Assembly (NCBI GenBank): GCA_015233935.1
Contig: JADFXB010000023.1
Coordinates: forward strand, 1 to 39,746
Length of the DNA: 39,746 nucleotides
Origin: Magnetococcales bacterium
GTDB lineage: Bacteria > Pseudomonadota > Magnetococcia > Magnetococcales > JADFXB01
Reading direction: 5' to 3'
This document shows positions 8,056 to 17,286 of the stretch, in pieces; positions within the stretch are counted from its first letter, which is position 1; each line of letters opens with the position of its first letter. A model generated the notes under the pieces. It searched no databases. It was not told the DNA's origin and saw nothing but the letters and a program-made list of their open reading frames with translations. Made by a program: the position numbers and the translations under genes.

Positions 8056-10026
8056 ATGGATCATTGCCATTCTGCGGTGCGGCCAAAGGGGGTGGCTCCC
8101 CAGGTGGCCTTGGTGGGACCGCCCAATGCGGGCAAGAGTGTCTTGTTCAATGCCGTGACCGGGGAATATTCCATTGTGGCCAACCATCCCCAAACCACGG
8201 TGGTGGTGGAAGGGAAGACCGTTGAGCTGGCGAATGAGCAAGTTCATCTATTGGACACTCCGGGCCTCTCCGCCTTGACGGTGGTGTCGGCGGATGAAAG
8301 GGCCACCTTGCAACTGTTGTTGCAGGGGGGCTTGCAGGGGCTGGTTTTTTGTGGAGATGCCCTGCATTTGAAGCGATCCCTGGCCTTGTTGGCCCAGTTG
8401 ATGGAGTTGGAATTGCCCATGGTGGCCTGTTTTAACAAGGCGGATCAGGCGGCGGCCCATGGCATGGCCATCGATATGGCAGGTTTGCAGGAGGTATTGG
8501 GCATTCCGGTGGTGGAGGTGGCCGCTTCCCATGATCGGGGGGTGGAGCAGGTGGGGTCCAGGATAGGGGCGTTGGCAGCGGGCAAGGTGGTGGCAGCCCA
8601 GGTAAAGATACCCTATCCGGCGGCGGTGGAGGAGGTGATTCAGGGTTTGCAGGGGTTGTTTGGCGGGTGTGGAACCCCTTCCCGTGGGGTGGTTTTGTTG
8701 TATTTATTGGGGGATTCCACCGCCCAGGAGTGTTTTAGTCGGGGTTTGGGGGCGGAGGCTTTAGGGCAGGCCGCAGAATTGTTGGGGAATTTTCGCCGCC
8801 GCATGACCGGGGTGCGCTTGCAATTGGCTTTATTTCAGGCGCGGGAGGCGTGGGCGCACCGTCTGGCGGAACGTGTTCTGCGCCAGGCCAATCTGGTGAT
8901 TCCGGGTTTACTGCAAAAAATGGGGCAGGCCAGTCGCCATCCGGTGTGGGGTTGGCCTATTTTTTTGGCCATTTTGTGGTTGACTTTTCAAAGTGTGGCC
9001 CTGGCGGCACAGGATTTGGGGGGGTGGCTGGATGGTTTGATCTTCGCGCCGGTCATCCAACAATTGGGGGAGGTAATTCCCTGGCCCTGGTTGCAGGATT
9101 TTTTGGTGGGTCAGTTTGGCATCCTCACCATGGGGGTGGCCAATGCCATGGTAACGGTGGTGCCTATTTTATTGGTATTTTTTCTCATAGTCCATTTTTT
9201 GGAAGATGTGGGCTATTTGCCCAATTTGAGTGTTTTGACCAATCGTGCTCTGTCGTTTTTGGGTTTGACCGGCAAGGCGGTGTTGCCTCTGGTGCTGGGC
9301 AGTGGGTGCAATACCACGGCCACCATGAGCAGTCGCATATTGGCTACACGCAAGGAGCGGTTGTTGGTCTCCTTTTTGGTGGCCCTGGGGGTGCCCTGCT
9401 CGGTGCAAATGGGTATTTTGTTTGCCATATTGGCCAGCATGCCTTTTTCCGCTTTGTTGATTGTTTTGTTTTCGGTGATGGCCACCTCCCTGGTGTGTGG
9501 GGTTGCCATGAACCGCTTGTTGCCGGGGACGGGTTCTGCGGGGGGATTTATTCTGGAACTGCCCCTTTTTACCTGGCCACAAGGGCGTAACATTGTGCGT
9601 AAAACCTGGTTTCGCATTAAATGGTTTTTGCTGGAGGCCCTGCCCATGTTTGTGGCGGCTGCCTTGGTCATGTTCACCCTGGAAAAGAGTGGTCTGTTAG
9701 AGGTCATCAAATCCTGGTTGCACCCTTTGGTGACCGGCTTTTTGCAATTGCCGGACAAGGTGACGGAGGTATTTATCCTGGTGTTGGCCCGCCGTGAGGT
9801 GGGGGCGGTCTATTTTAAACAAATGGTGGAAGCGGGGGAGTTGGACTATAAACAGATTGTCACCGGCCTGGTGGTGATCACCCTGTTTATTCCTTGCATG
9901 TCCAATACCATGGTGATGATCAAGGAGTTTGGCTCCCGCTGGGCGGTGGTCACCAACCTGGCCATCATCGCCATTGCCATCCTGGTGGGTGGTCTGGTCA
10001 ATACCCTTCTTACCTTATTGGCTTGA
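8056..10026 (+). CDS. feoB: Ferrous iron transporter FeoB
   Basis: FeoB imports Fe2+ across the inner membrane, using an N-terminal G domain. In this 656-residue protein G1 is GPPNAGKS (21-28), G3 is DTPG (67-70) and G4 is NKAD (127-130). After a helical domain come the two gate repeats and membrane helices (about 300-655). The first gate reads GSGCNTTATMSSR, and the partner cysteine motif is GVPCSVQ. This differs from the enteric form but matches a FeoB subtype I recall from delta- and some alphaproteobacteria. It is shorter than E. coli FeoB (773). No separate feoA precedes it; a FeoA domain is instead fused to the regulator 15 bp downstream. Confidence 0.93.
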   Translation: MDHCHSAVRPKGVAPQVALVGPPNAGKSVLFNAVTGEYSIVANHPQTTVVVEGKTVELANEQVHLLDTPGLSALTVVSADERATLQLLLQGGLQGLVFCGDALHLKRSLALLAQLMELELPMVACFNKADQAAAHGMAIDMAGLQEVLGIPVVEVAASHDRGVEQVGSRIGALAAGKVVAAQVKIPYPAAVEEVIQGLQGLFGGCGTPSRGVVLLYLLGDSTAQECFSRGLGAEALGQAAELLGNFRRRMTGVRLQLALFQAREAWAHRLAERVLRQANLVIPGLLQKMGQASRHPVWGWPIFLAILWLTFQSVALAAQDLGGWLDGLIFAPVIQQLGEVIPWPWLQDFLVGQFGILTMGVANAMVTVVPILLVFFLIVHFLEDVGYLPNLSVLTNRALSFLGLTGKAVLPLVLGSGCNTTATMSSRILATRKERLLVSFLVALGVPCSVQMGILFAILASMPFSALLIVLFSVMATSLVCGVAMNRLLPGTGSAGGFILELPLFTWPQGRNIVRKTWFRIKWFLLEALPMFVAAALVMFTLEKSGLLEVIKSWLHPLVTGFLQLPDKVTEVFILVLARREVGAVYFKQMVEAGELDYKQIVTGLVVITLFIPCMSNTMVMIKEFGSRWAVVTNLAIIAIAILVGGLVNTLLTLLA

Positions 10027-10041
10027 GGCAAAGGAGCCGTC

Positions 10042-10704
10042 ATGGAGCTGGAAAAAGAACATCGGCGGGATGAACTATTGGAAATGTTGTGGCGGCTGTC
10101 GGAACGCCACGACACCACCCTGACCTCCTTGCGTCGTTTTGATGAAGAGCAACGTTATGAAGGATATTTAAGAGAGTTTGCCCATAGTGGCTATGTGCGC
10201 CTGGAAGGGGAGCGCATTTACTTTACCGACAAGGGATTGGCCAGGGCCAGAGATATCGTTCGCCGTCATCGTCTGGCGGAACGCTTGCTGGTGGATGTCA
10301 TGGGCAAGTCCGCCCAGGAGACCGAAGAGGTGGCCTGTGAATTTGAGCATATTTTGGCCGCTGAACTGGTGAACGCCATTTGCACCCTGTTGGGTCACCC
10401 CACCACCTGCCCCCATGGTCTGCCCATTCCTGAAGGAGAGTGTTGCCAGAAGGAGCAGCAGGTGGTGGATATGGCGGTGGTGCCTTTGAGTCGGGTAGCC
10501 GTGGGCCAGGAGGTGCGGATTGCCTCCATCGATACCCAGGATGCCCATCAGATGAACCGTTTGCTGGTACTGGGCCTGTTGCCCGGTGCCCATATGACGG
10601 TATTGCAAAAATATCCCACCCTGGTGGTGCAGGTGGAACGGCGGCAGATTGCCTTTGAAGAGTCCATCGGCAACCAATTGCGGGTTTGGCAAAAAGTGTG
10701 TTGA
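10042..10704 (+). CDS. DtxR-family metal-dependent regulator fused to a FeoA domain
   Basis: The 220-residue protein combines a winged-helix region (about 1-60), a DtxR dimerisation/metal-binding part and a FeoA/SH3-like C-terminus (about 147-215). The pattern RRHRLAERLL, then CEFEHIL and GHPTTCPHGLPIP, is the DtxR metal-site framework. The FeoA part contains the typical MNRLLVLGLLPGAHMTVLQK. The recognition helix lacks the usual serine/threonine-rich DtxR pattern. Placed 15 bp after feoB, it probably senses Fe2+ (or Mn2+) and controls feoB. The FeoA domain may act as ligand sensor or as the missing FeoA partner of FeoB; sequence alone cannot choose. Confidence 0.85.
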   Translation: MELEKEHRRDELLEMLWRLSERHDTTLTSLRRFDEEQRYEGYLREFAHSGYVRLEGERIYFTDKGLARARDIVRRHRLAERLLVDVMGKSAQETEEVACEFEHILAAELVNAICTLLGHPTTCPHGLPIPEGECCQKEQQVVDMAVVPLSRVAVGQEVRIASIDTQDAHQMNRLLVLGLLPGAHMTVLQKYPTLVVQVERRQIAFEESIGNQLRVWQKVC

Positions 10705-10710
10705 GACCAA

Positions 10711-10917
10711 CGGCTTAATATGTGCCAGAAGTTTATCCTTCCAGTCGTAATCGGCTTCGATGAGGACTGGTTGGTAGCCTTTGTTTTCCAGGCTGTTGGC
10801 CACCAGGGTGATGAAAAAATCCCGGAGGGAGATCATCTTGGCGATGACATCAATGTTATAGGGAAAGGTGGCCAGGCTGACCCCGGCATGGATTCTTGAG
10901 AATCTGCTTGAGAACAA
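10711..10917 (-). pseudogene. Orphan coding fragment, probable gene remnant
   Basis: The minus strand between 10917 and about 10711 reads as good coding sequence (HAGVSLATFPYNIDV, then SLRDFFITLVANS and YQPVLIEADYDW), with the G/C-ending codons of the neighbouring genes. It has no ATG start: only a TTG at 10915-10917 follows an in-frame TAG. The frame runs into the 3' end of the DtxR-type gene, where the protein becomes shadow-like. It therefore looks like a piece of a larger gene broken at both ends. I do not recognise the family. The whole gene-free stretch 10705-11063 holds this fragment, two short inverted repeats (10891-10934) and the leader of the porin gene. Confidence 0.45.
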
Positions 10918-10934
10918 ATCACACTTAGTCTAAG
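10891..10934 (+). promoter_or_regulatory. Inverted repeats upstream of the FadL-like gene
   Basis: GATTCT-TG-AGAATC (10891-10904) and CTTAG-T-CTAAG (10924-10934) are perfect inverted repeats. CTTGAGAA also occurs twice (10895-10902 and 10907-10914). They lie 130-170 bp before the porin start and might be regulator sites, but no convincing -35/-10 pair was found and the first overlaps the coding remnant. Confidence 0.25.
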
Positions 10935-11063
10935 GTCTCCCTAACGGGGTAGGAATTGGCCCCTGTCAAGATGGAAAAACTCCATCAAGCAAAGCTTCTG
11001 GGAATTTTACTTTTTGTTTTTTTGCCCCAACGATGGGGTCGTCAACCATTAAGGAGTTTCTCT

Positions 11064-12320
11064 GTGGCAACAATCAGAGCTGGAATGATATGCGGCATAG
11101 TTGCATCATTGACAATCGGCCACGCCATGGCCAGCAATGGTTATTTTTCTCATGGATTCGGGAGCGAAAGCAAATCCATGGCCGGTGCCGGCACCGCTTT
11201 ACCAATGGACACCATGGCCACCGCATTGAATCCAGCCCTGATGGTTTATACGGGTGACCGGCTGGATATTGGGTTGGCCTCCTTTTTTCCATCCCGAGGC
11301 TTTACAGCCAACGACCCCAACCCTGCCCCAGGCGCGTTCCCGGCAGGTAGCTACGAAAGCGACAATTCTGTATTCTTCATCCCCAGCCTGGGCTACAACA
11401 AGATGTTGACCAGCGATACCAGTCTGGGTATCAGCATCGGCGGCAATGGGGGCATGAATACCGAGTACGACTGGGCCGTATTTGGCGGCTTTGGCGCAGG
11501 CAGCAAGCCTACGGGCATTGATTTAATTCAATTGTTTGTGGGTGTATCCCTGTCTCACAAGATCTCCCGTGACCATTCGGTTGGTGTTGCCCCCATCCTC
11601 TCCATTCAGAGTCTGTCGGTCAAGGGGTTGGAGGCATTCCAAGGACTCTCCGTCCACCCGGATCGGGTAACCAATAAAGGTCGTGATTGGTCCTACGGTG
11701 GGGGCGTGCGGGTTGGCTGGCGTGGTCAATTGACCGATTCTTTTTCTGCGGGCATTTCCTATCAGACGCGTCTCTGGATGAGCAGATTCGACAAATATTC
11801 CGGCCTGATTGCAGAAGAAGGCGACTTCGATATCCCCCCCATCTTCAATGTGGGAATTGCCTATAAACTGACGCCAACCTTTACCGCCCTCGCAGATGTC
11901 CAGCATATTTTTTTCGATGACATCAAATCTCTGTCCAACTCTAACAATACTATTATGGCACCAGGTTCCCTGGGTGGTTCTTCCGGGCTTGGGTTTGGTT
12001 GGGAAGGCATGACGGTCTACAAATTTGGTTTACAGTGGGTGATGAACGATTCATGGACCTGGCGGGCGGGTTACAGTAAGGCATCCGACGTCCTGGCTGG
12101 CGGACAGGCACTCTTCAATATATTGGCCCCGGCTACAGTGACCGATCATGTTACTGCGGGCCTGACCTACAAGTTGAGTGATCAAGATGGGATCAACTTT
12201 GCTGGCATGCATGCATTCAGCAAAAAGATTCATGGCTCTAATCCCAACACACCCAACCAGACCGGTTACCTGGAAATGAGCCAGAACGAACTGGAAATCA
12301 GTTGGAGCCACAAGTTCTGA
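11064..12320 (+). CDS. FadL/TodX-family outer-membrane transport protein (OMPP1)
   Basis: The 418-residue product is an outer-membrane beta-barrel of the FadL family, which takes up long-chain fatty acids or other hydrophobic compounds. I chose the GTG at 11064, which has AAGGAG 7 nt upstream and gives a clean signal peptide (MATIRAGMICGIVASLTIG, cut after AMA). The mature N-terminus SNGYFSHGFG and the segment SMAGAGTALPMDTMATALNPA are the FadL hatch signature. Alternating beta-strands follow, and the protein ends with an aromatic residue (SHKF), as barrel proteins do. The upstream open frame from 10956 lacks a signal. It is monocistronic and has a likely terminator at 12358-12409. Substrate unknown. 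Confidence 0.88.
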   Translation: MATIRAGMICGIVASLTIGHAMASNGYFSHGFGSESKSMAGAGTALPMDTMATALNPALMVYTGDRLDIGLASFFPSRGFTANDPNPAPGAFPAGSYESDNSVFFIPSLGYNKMLTSDTSLGISIGGNGGMNTEYDWAVFGGFGAGSKPTGIDLIQLFVGVSLSHKISRDHSVGVAPILSIQSLSVKGLEAFQGLSVHPDRVTNKGRDWSYGGGVRVGWRGQLTDSFSAGISYQTRLWMSRFDKYSGLIAEEGDFDIPPIFNVGIAYKLTPTFTALADVQHIFFDDIKSLSNSNNTIMAPGSLGGSSGLGFGWEGMTVYKFGLQWVMNDSWTWRAGYSKASDVLAGGQALFNILAPATVTDHVTAGLTYKLSDQDGINFAGMHAFSKKIHGSNPNTPNQTGYLEMSQNELEISWSHKF

Positions 12321-12357
12321 CTTTTGCGCAGGTGTGCTTGTCAAGACTAAATCTGAC

Positions 12358-12409
12358 AAAAATGGGTTGTGCGGCCTCGGTTTTGTTTGTTTGGTGAAAC
12401 CCATTTTTT
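12358..12409 (+). terminator. Rho-independent terminator after the FadL-like gene
   Basis: AAAAATGGGTT (12358-12368) pairs perfectly with AACCCATTTTT (12398-12408) and is followed by a T run ending at 12409. The loop is long (29 nt), which lowers confidence, but position and T-tract fit a terminator between the porin gene and alr. Confidence 0.5.
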
Positions 12410-12488
12410 GCCCCCCTGTGCGGTTGCATCTCCTGCCCTCCCGGTATACCCTCTATACCATGTGGATTATTTCAGGGAGCGTTCAACC

Positions 12489-13613
12489 ATGATTGCCGTA
12501 GGTCGTCCCACCTGGCTGGAAATTCATCTGGCTGCACTGGTGGATAATTTTCGTTTGGTCCAGCGCACGGTGGGTGAAGGGGTGGCCATCTTTCCCGTGG
12601 TCAAGGCCAATGGCTATGGTTTGGGGGCCATACCCATTGCCCTGGCCCTGCAACAGGCTGGTGCCCACGGCTTGTGCCTGGCCATGGCGGAAGAGGCGGC
12701 CTTGTTGCAACAGGCGGGGGTCACCCTGCCCATGGCGTTGCTCTCTTCCCCCGCCCCCGGTCTGGAAAAAGAAGTGGTTCGGCAGGGGTGGCAAGTATTT
12801 CTCTATACCCTGGCCGATGCCCGCCGCCTGCACACCTTCGCCGATCCCGCCCACCCCCTGCCGGTACATGTGAAAGTGGATACCGGCATGGGACGATTGG
12901 GGTTTCCCCTGGATGATTTACCTGCCGTCATGACGGAACTGGCTACGCTGCCCGGATTAAAGGTGGTGGGGCTGGCCTCCCACCTGGCGTGTGCCGATGA
13001 ACCACAACGCCCCGTCACTCGCCTGCAAATGGAAAAAATGGAGTCGGTGCGGCAACAGTATGCCCACCTGCCTGTCTCCCTGGCCAACAGTGCAGGTATT
13101 CTTGCCCATGCCGCCAGCCACTACCAATGGGTACGTCCCGGCATCATGATCTATGGCGGCAGTCCCTTTCATCCCCAAGGCACTGCCTCTGACTGGGGGA
13201 TCAAACCGGTGGTGGCCTGGAAAAGTCGGATCATCCAGGTGCGGGAGATGGCGGCAGGGTGTGGGGTGGGTTATGGTCACGCCTTTATTACCCCCACTGC
13301 CAGCCGCATCGCCCTGGTCACCGTGGGTTATGCCGATGGCTACAGTCGCTGTCTGGGAAACCTTGCCCAAGTCCTGATTCAAGGCAGGCGGGCACCAGTG
13401 GTGGGGCGGGTGAGCATGGATAGCATGGCCGTGGACATTACCCAACTTCCCCACTCTATTCAGGAAGGGGAGATCGTCACCCTGTTGGGGCAGGATGGCC
13501 AGGATGCCATCACCGCCGAAGAGCTGGCCACCTGGATGGATACCATCCCCTACGAAGTTTTCTGTCGGTTGGGACAACGCATGCCGAAAATTTACTTGCG
13601 CGAAGGGACGTGA
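12489..13613 (+). CDS. alr: Alanine racemase
   Basis: Alr interconverts L- and D-alanine for peptidoglycan. The 374-residue protein has the PLP lysine K39 in VVKANGYGLG, the second catalytic residue Y262 in GVGYGHAF, the RPGIMIYG segment and the GRVSMDSMAVDIT motif near the C-terminus. The ATG at 12489 is preceded by AGGGAG with 9-nt spacing, and it begins IAVGRPTWLEIHL as is usual. An open extension to 12369 has no support. It is followed after 72 bp by radA. Length and all motifs are standard. Confidence 0.95.
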   Translation: MIAVGRPTWLEIHLAALVDNFRLVQRTVGEGVAIFPVVKANGYGLGAIPIALALQQAGAHGLCLAMAEEAALLQQAGVTLPMALLSSPAPGLEKEVVRQGWQVFLYTLADARRLHTFADPAHPLPVHVKVDTGMGRLGFPLDDLPAVMTELATLPGLKVVGLASHLACADEPQRPVTRLQMEKMESVRQQYAHLPVSLANSAGILAHAASHYQWVRPGIMIYGGSPFHPQGTASDWGIKPVVAWKSRIIQVREMAAGCGVGYGHAFITPTASRIALVTVGYADGYSRCLGNLAQVLIQGRRAPVVGRVSMDSMAVDITQLPHSIQEGEIVTLLGQDGQDAITAEELATWMDTIPYEVFCRLGQRMPKIYLREGT

Positions 13614-13685
13614 CCCACGCTCTCTTTCAGTGTATAGTGAAAGACTTGAATCACTCCACCATGGTAGACGAGGGTGCAGGACGGC

Positions 13686-15050
13686 ATGGCGCGTGAGAAA
13701 AAACGCTTCCTGTGCAGTGAGTGCGGCGCGGAGCACAGCCTTTGGGAAGGCCGTTGCAACGTCTGCGGTAATTGGAACACCCTGCGCGAATTCAAAGAAA
13801 AAAAAGAGTCTTCCCGCCTGGAGGTCAGCGGTGATGCCCGTGGTCCGGTGCAACTCTCCCAAGTCAATGGCGACCGGGAAGAGCGATTCACCACCGGGAT
13901 GAAAGAATTGGACCGCACCCTGGGGGGTGGTCTGGTTGTGGGGTCGGTGGTCCTGCTGGGAGGGGATCCGGGTATCGGTAAATCCACCCTGCTGCTGGAG
14001 GCCGCTGCCAATATGGCCCTCAACCGGGAAGTGCTCTACGTCTCCGGCGAAGAATCCTTAACCCAGATCAAACTGCGGGCCACTCGCCTGGAAGTCTCCT
14101 CCGATGCGGTATGGGTGCTGGCGGAAACCCGGCTGGAAACCATCCAACGTCTGGTGGAAGAGCGGGAACCGGCGGTATTGATTATCGACTCCATTCAAAC
14201 CGTTGCCTCCGACGAGATTGCAGCCGGCAGCGGTTCCGTAAGCCAGGTGCGTGAGTGCGCCGCCCGGCTGATTCAATTGGCCAAACAACGGGGAGTCTCC
14301 CTCTTTCTGGTGGGACATGTCACCAAGGATGGCCAGATTGCCGGTCCCAAACTGTTGGAACATATGGTGGATACGGTCCTCTATTTTGAGGGAGAGCGCA
14401 GCCATCAATACCGCATTTTGCGTACTGTCAAAAACCGGTTCGGTCCTGCCAATGAGATCGGGGTTTTTGAAATGGGGGAAAGCGGTTTAAGAGAGGTGGA
14501 CAACCCCTCCGAACTGTTTCTCTCCCAACGGGTCAAGGGACAGGCAGGATCGGTGGTCTATGCCGGGATGGAAGGAACCCGCCCGGTGTTGGTGGAAATT
14601 CAATCTCTCGTCGCCCCCACTCCCCTGCCCCAACCCCGACGTACCACCCTGGGGGTGGATGTGAACCGCCTGGCCATGCTGGTGGCGGTGCTGGAAAAAC
14701 GTTTGGGGCTGGGACTCTACGATCGGGATATTTTTCTCAATGTGGCTGGGGGATTTCGGGTGAGCGAACCGGCTGCCGATCTGGCGGTGGTCCTCTCCCT
14801 GTTTTCCGGTCATCGCAATCTGGCCTTGGATGGGGGGTTGTTGGCCTTCGGCGAGGTGGGATTGGCGGGAGAAATTCGTTCCGTGGGTCATGTGGCCACC
14901 CGTCTGCGGGAAGCCGCCAAGCTGGGTTTCACCCGCTGCATGGTGCCAGGAACCGCCCTCAAGGGTTTGCCAGAGGATTTGGGCATCTCCCTCATCCCGG
15001 TCAACTTTGTCAGTGACGCCATCCACGCTCTGCTGCCCAGGGAGGCATGA
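13686..15050 (+). CDS. radA: DNA repair protein RadA (Sms)
   Basis: RadA is a RecA-like DNA-dependent ATPase that drives branch migration during recombinational repair. The 454-residue product has an N-terminal C4 zinc finger (C10, C13, C24, C27), a Walker A GGDPGIGKST, the RadA-specific KNRFG motif (VKNRFGPANEIG) and a C-terminal Lon-protease-like domain starting near residue 280. The ATG at 13686 gives MAREKKRFLCSECG. A GTG four codons earlier (13674) is possible but less typical. cvpA starts 4 bp after its stop, with its ribosome binding site (GGGAGG) inside the end of radA. Confidence 0.95.
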   Translation: MAREKKRFLCSECGAEHSLWEGRCNVCGNWNTLREFKEKKESSRLEVSGDARGPVQLSQVNGDREERFTTGMKELDRTLGGGLVVGSVVLLGGDPGIGKSTLLLEAAANMALNREVLYVSGEESLTQIKLRATRLEVSSDAVWVLAETRLETIQRLVEEREPAVLIIDSIQTVASDEIAAGSGSVSQVRECAARLIQLAKQRGVSLFLVGHVTKDGQIAGPKLLEHMVDTVLYFEGERSHQYRILRTVKNRFGPANEIGVFEMGESGLREVDNPSELFLSQRVKGQAGSVVYAGMEGTRPVLVEIQSLVAPTPLPQPRRTTLGVDVNRLAMLVAVLEKRLGLGLYDRDIFLNVAGGFRVSEPAADLAVVLSLFSGHRNLALDGGLLAFGEVGLAGEIRSVGHVATRLREAAKLGFTRCMVPGTALKGLPEDLGISLIPVNFVSDAIHALLPREA

Positions 15051-15054
15051 CCCC

Positions 15055-15768
15055 ATGAACTGGCTGGATTATTTCCTCATCCTGGTGGTCGGTCTTTCCA
15101 CCCTGCTGGCCGCCATGCGCGGATTTGTGGGGGAGGTGATCTCCCTGGTGGGGTGGGTGGTGGCCTTTACCGTGGCCAGTCGCTTTTCCGGTCAACTGGA
15201 ACCCTATCTCTCTGGCATCATCACCTCTCCCACCCTGTTGGGGGTGGCCGCCTTCGCCATCGCCTTTATCGGTACGCTGGTGGGTATGGCCTTGATCGGT
15301 GCGTTGCTGAAAATGGTGGTGGGCGGGGCCGGTCTCACCGCTCTGGATCGCTCCCTTGGCATGCTGTTCGGCTTCACCAGAGGTGCCTTGTTGATCATGG
15401 TGGGTTTCATGATTCTCATGACCTTCGAGGCCAACCCACCCTCTTTGGTGCGGCAATCGGTGCTCAGCCCCCACTTTGTGCAAGGGGCCAACCTGCTGGG
15501 CAAAGCCCTGCCGGAAGGATCCAAAATATTAGAGCGAATTCGCTCCAACTTTGATCAATTCCAGAGTAAAGCAGGTCAAATAGAAAAAGGGTTGCAACAA
15601 CCCATGGGGCGCACCCTGATGGATGAATTGCAAAAAACCCTCTCCAGCGAAGAAAAGGAAGCCCCCAAAGTGGCTCCCCTGGTGGAACGTCCACCCCAGC
15701 CCGCTCCTTCTCAACAGGACGTGAAAGGCATGGACGATCTCTTCAAAAAGTATAATTCAAACCCTTGA
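15055..15768 (+). CDS. cvpA: CvpA family membrane protein
   Basis: CvpA proteins are small inner-membrane proteins named for colicin V production and usually encoded next to purF, as here. The 237-residue product starts MNWLDYFLILVVG and has four hydrophobic segments (about 5-25, 28-48, 62-85, 100-120). A hydrophilic tail rich in Gln, Glu and Pro (about 145-237) is longer than in E. coli CvpA (162). The ATG at 15055 lies 4 bp after radA. A longer frame from 14830 is a radA shadow. The gene order radA-cvpA-purF suggests one transcript. The molecular role is unknown. Confidence 0.9.
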   Translation: MNWLDYFLILVVGLSTLLAAMRGFVGEVISLVGWVVAFTVASRFSGQLEPYLSGIITSPTLLGVAAFAIAFIGTLVGMALIGALLKMVVGGAGLTALDRSLGMLFGFTRGALLIMVGFMILMTFEANPPSLVRQSVLSPHFVQGANLLGKALPEGSKILERIRSNFDQFQSKAGQIEKGLQQPMGRTLMDELQKTLSSEEKEAPKVAPLVERPPQPAPSQQDVKGMDDLFKKYNSNP

Positions 15769-15813
15769 TGGCAACACCTCTCAACCTCCTATCTCGGCAG
15801 TGGGAAACAGCAC

Positions 15814-17250
15814 ATGGATTCGGAATTGGAGCATTTTGTTGAGGATGACCATTTTCATGACCATTGCGGCGTCTTTGGTGTCTTCAACCATGTAGAGGCA
15901 GCCAATCTGGTCTATCTGGGCCTCTATGCCCTGCAACATCGGGGGCAGGAGTCGGCGGGCATCATCTCCCTGAAGGAGCGCATATTGCACACCTTTCGGG
16001 GACGGGGACTGGTGGCCGATGTTTTCAACCATTCCAGTCTGGCCCGTCTGCCTGGTTCCTGTGCCATCGGCCATGTGCGTTATTCCACGGCAGGGGGCAG
16101 CGATACCCAGCGCAACATTCAACCCCTGGTGGTGGATACCGCCTACGGGGGCATGGCCCTGGCCCACAACGGCAATCTGGTCAATGCTATCCAAATCCGG
16201 CGCGACCTGGAACGGCGCGGCTCCATCTTCCAATCCACCATGGACACGGAAGTCATCGTCCATCTGGCCGCCCTCTCCCGCTGGCCCACCTTCCCGGAAC
16301 GTCTGGTGGATGCCCTCTCCCAAGTCTCCGGGGCCTACGCCATCGTGGCCATGGATGAACATGCGGTTATCGGTGTGCGGGATCCCTTTGGTTTTCGTCC
16401 CCTGGTTCTAGGTAAACTTCCCAACAATGGTTGGGTCTTTTCCTCCGAAACCTGCGCCCTCCACTTGATCGATGCGGAATATGTGCGGGATGTGCAACCC
16501 GGCGAAATGGTGGTGGTGGACGAAAAAGGGGTCCATTCTTACTTTCCCTTCCCCCGCCGCAAGCGCACCATGTGCATTTTTGAGTATATTTACTTTGCCC
16601 GTCCCGACTCCACCATCGATGGAATCAACGTCTACAACTCCCGCAAACAGGTGGGTCGCCTGTTGGCCCAAGAGCATCCGGTGGAAGCCGACCTGGTGGT
16701 TCCCGTCCCCGACTCTGGGGTTCCTGCCGCTTTGGGATATGCCCAAGCCTCCGGTATTCCCTTTGAACTGGGCATCATCCGCAACCACTATGTGGGACGT
16801 ACCTTTATCGAACCCCAACAGGCCATTCGCCACTTCGGTGTCAAGGTCAAGTTGAACGCCAATCCGCAAATTCTCGCCGGTAAACGAGTCGTTCTGGTGG
16901 ATGACTCGGTGGTGCGGGGGACCACCAGTCGCAAAATTGTCAAAATGGTACGGGAGGCCGGGGCAAAAGAAGTTCATTTACGAATTTCCTCCCCTCCCAC
17001 CACCCATCCATGTTACTATGGAATTGATACCCCTACTCGTGAGGAGTTATTGGCTTCTCACAATACGGTGGATGAAATGCGTGCCTTCATCGACGCCGAT
17101 TCCTTGGCCTTTATCTCCCTGGAAGGCCTCTACAAGGCGGTCAACGGAACCCGCCAGGGCTATTGTGATGCTTGTTTTTCTGGTAATTATCCGGTCCCCT
17201 ATTTTCAACCGGAACGTTATGTTCAATTAACATTATTAAAGGAGGCATGA
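15814..17250 (+). CDS. purF: Amidophosphoribosyltransferase
   Basis: PurF commits PRPP to purine synthesis using glutamine. The 478-residue product has a short propeptide ending before the nucleophile C18 (HDHCGVFGV), the Ntn glutaminase domain (18-240) and a phosphoribosyltransferase domain with the PRPP loop VVLVDDSVVRGTTS. Cysteines C254, C400, C451 and C454 match the four ligands of the 4Fe-4S cluster in the Bacillus-type enzyme, so this is the oxygen-sensitive, cluster-containing class rather than the E. coli type. It is 45 bp after cvpA and 36 bp before the chemoreceptor gene. Confidence 0.95.
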   Translation: MDSELEHFVEDDHFHDHCGVFGVFNHVEAANLVYLGLYALQHRGQESAGIISLKERILHTFRGRGLVADVFNHSSLARLPGSCAIGHVRYSTAGGSDTQRNIQPLVVDTAYGGMALAHNGNLVNAIQIRRDLERRGSIFQSTMDTEVIVHLAALSRWPTFPERLVDALSQVSGAYAIVAMDEHAVIGVRDPFGFRPLVLGKLPNNGWVFSSETCALHLIDAEYVRDVQPGEMVVVDEKGVHSYFPFPRRKRTMCIFEYIYFARPDSTIDGINVYNSRKQVGRLLAQEHPVEADLVVPVPDSGVPAALGYAQASGIPFELGIIRNHYVGRTFIEPQQAIRHFGVKVKLNANPQILAGKRVVLVDDSVVRGTTSRKIVKMVREAGAKEVHLRISSPPTTHPCYYGIDTPTREELLASHNTVDEMRAFIDADSLAFISLEGLYKAVNGTRQGYCDACFSGNYPVPYFQPERYVQLTLLKEA

Positions 17251-17286
17251 CGCCTCACCCAATTTTTCCCACCCATAGGAGCCGTC

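Noticed and set aside
13623-13644. Hairpin TCTTTCA / TGAAAGA between alr and radA as a terminator
   Set aside because: Seven-bp stem without a T-tract, and the genes are likely cotranscribed.
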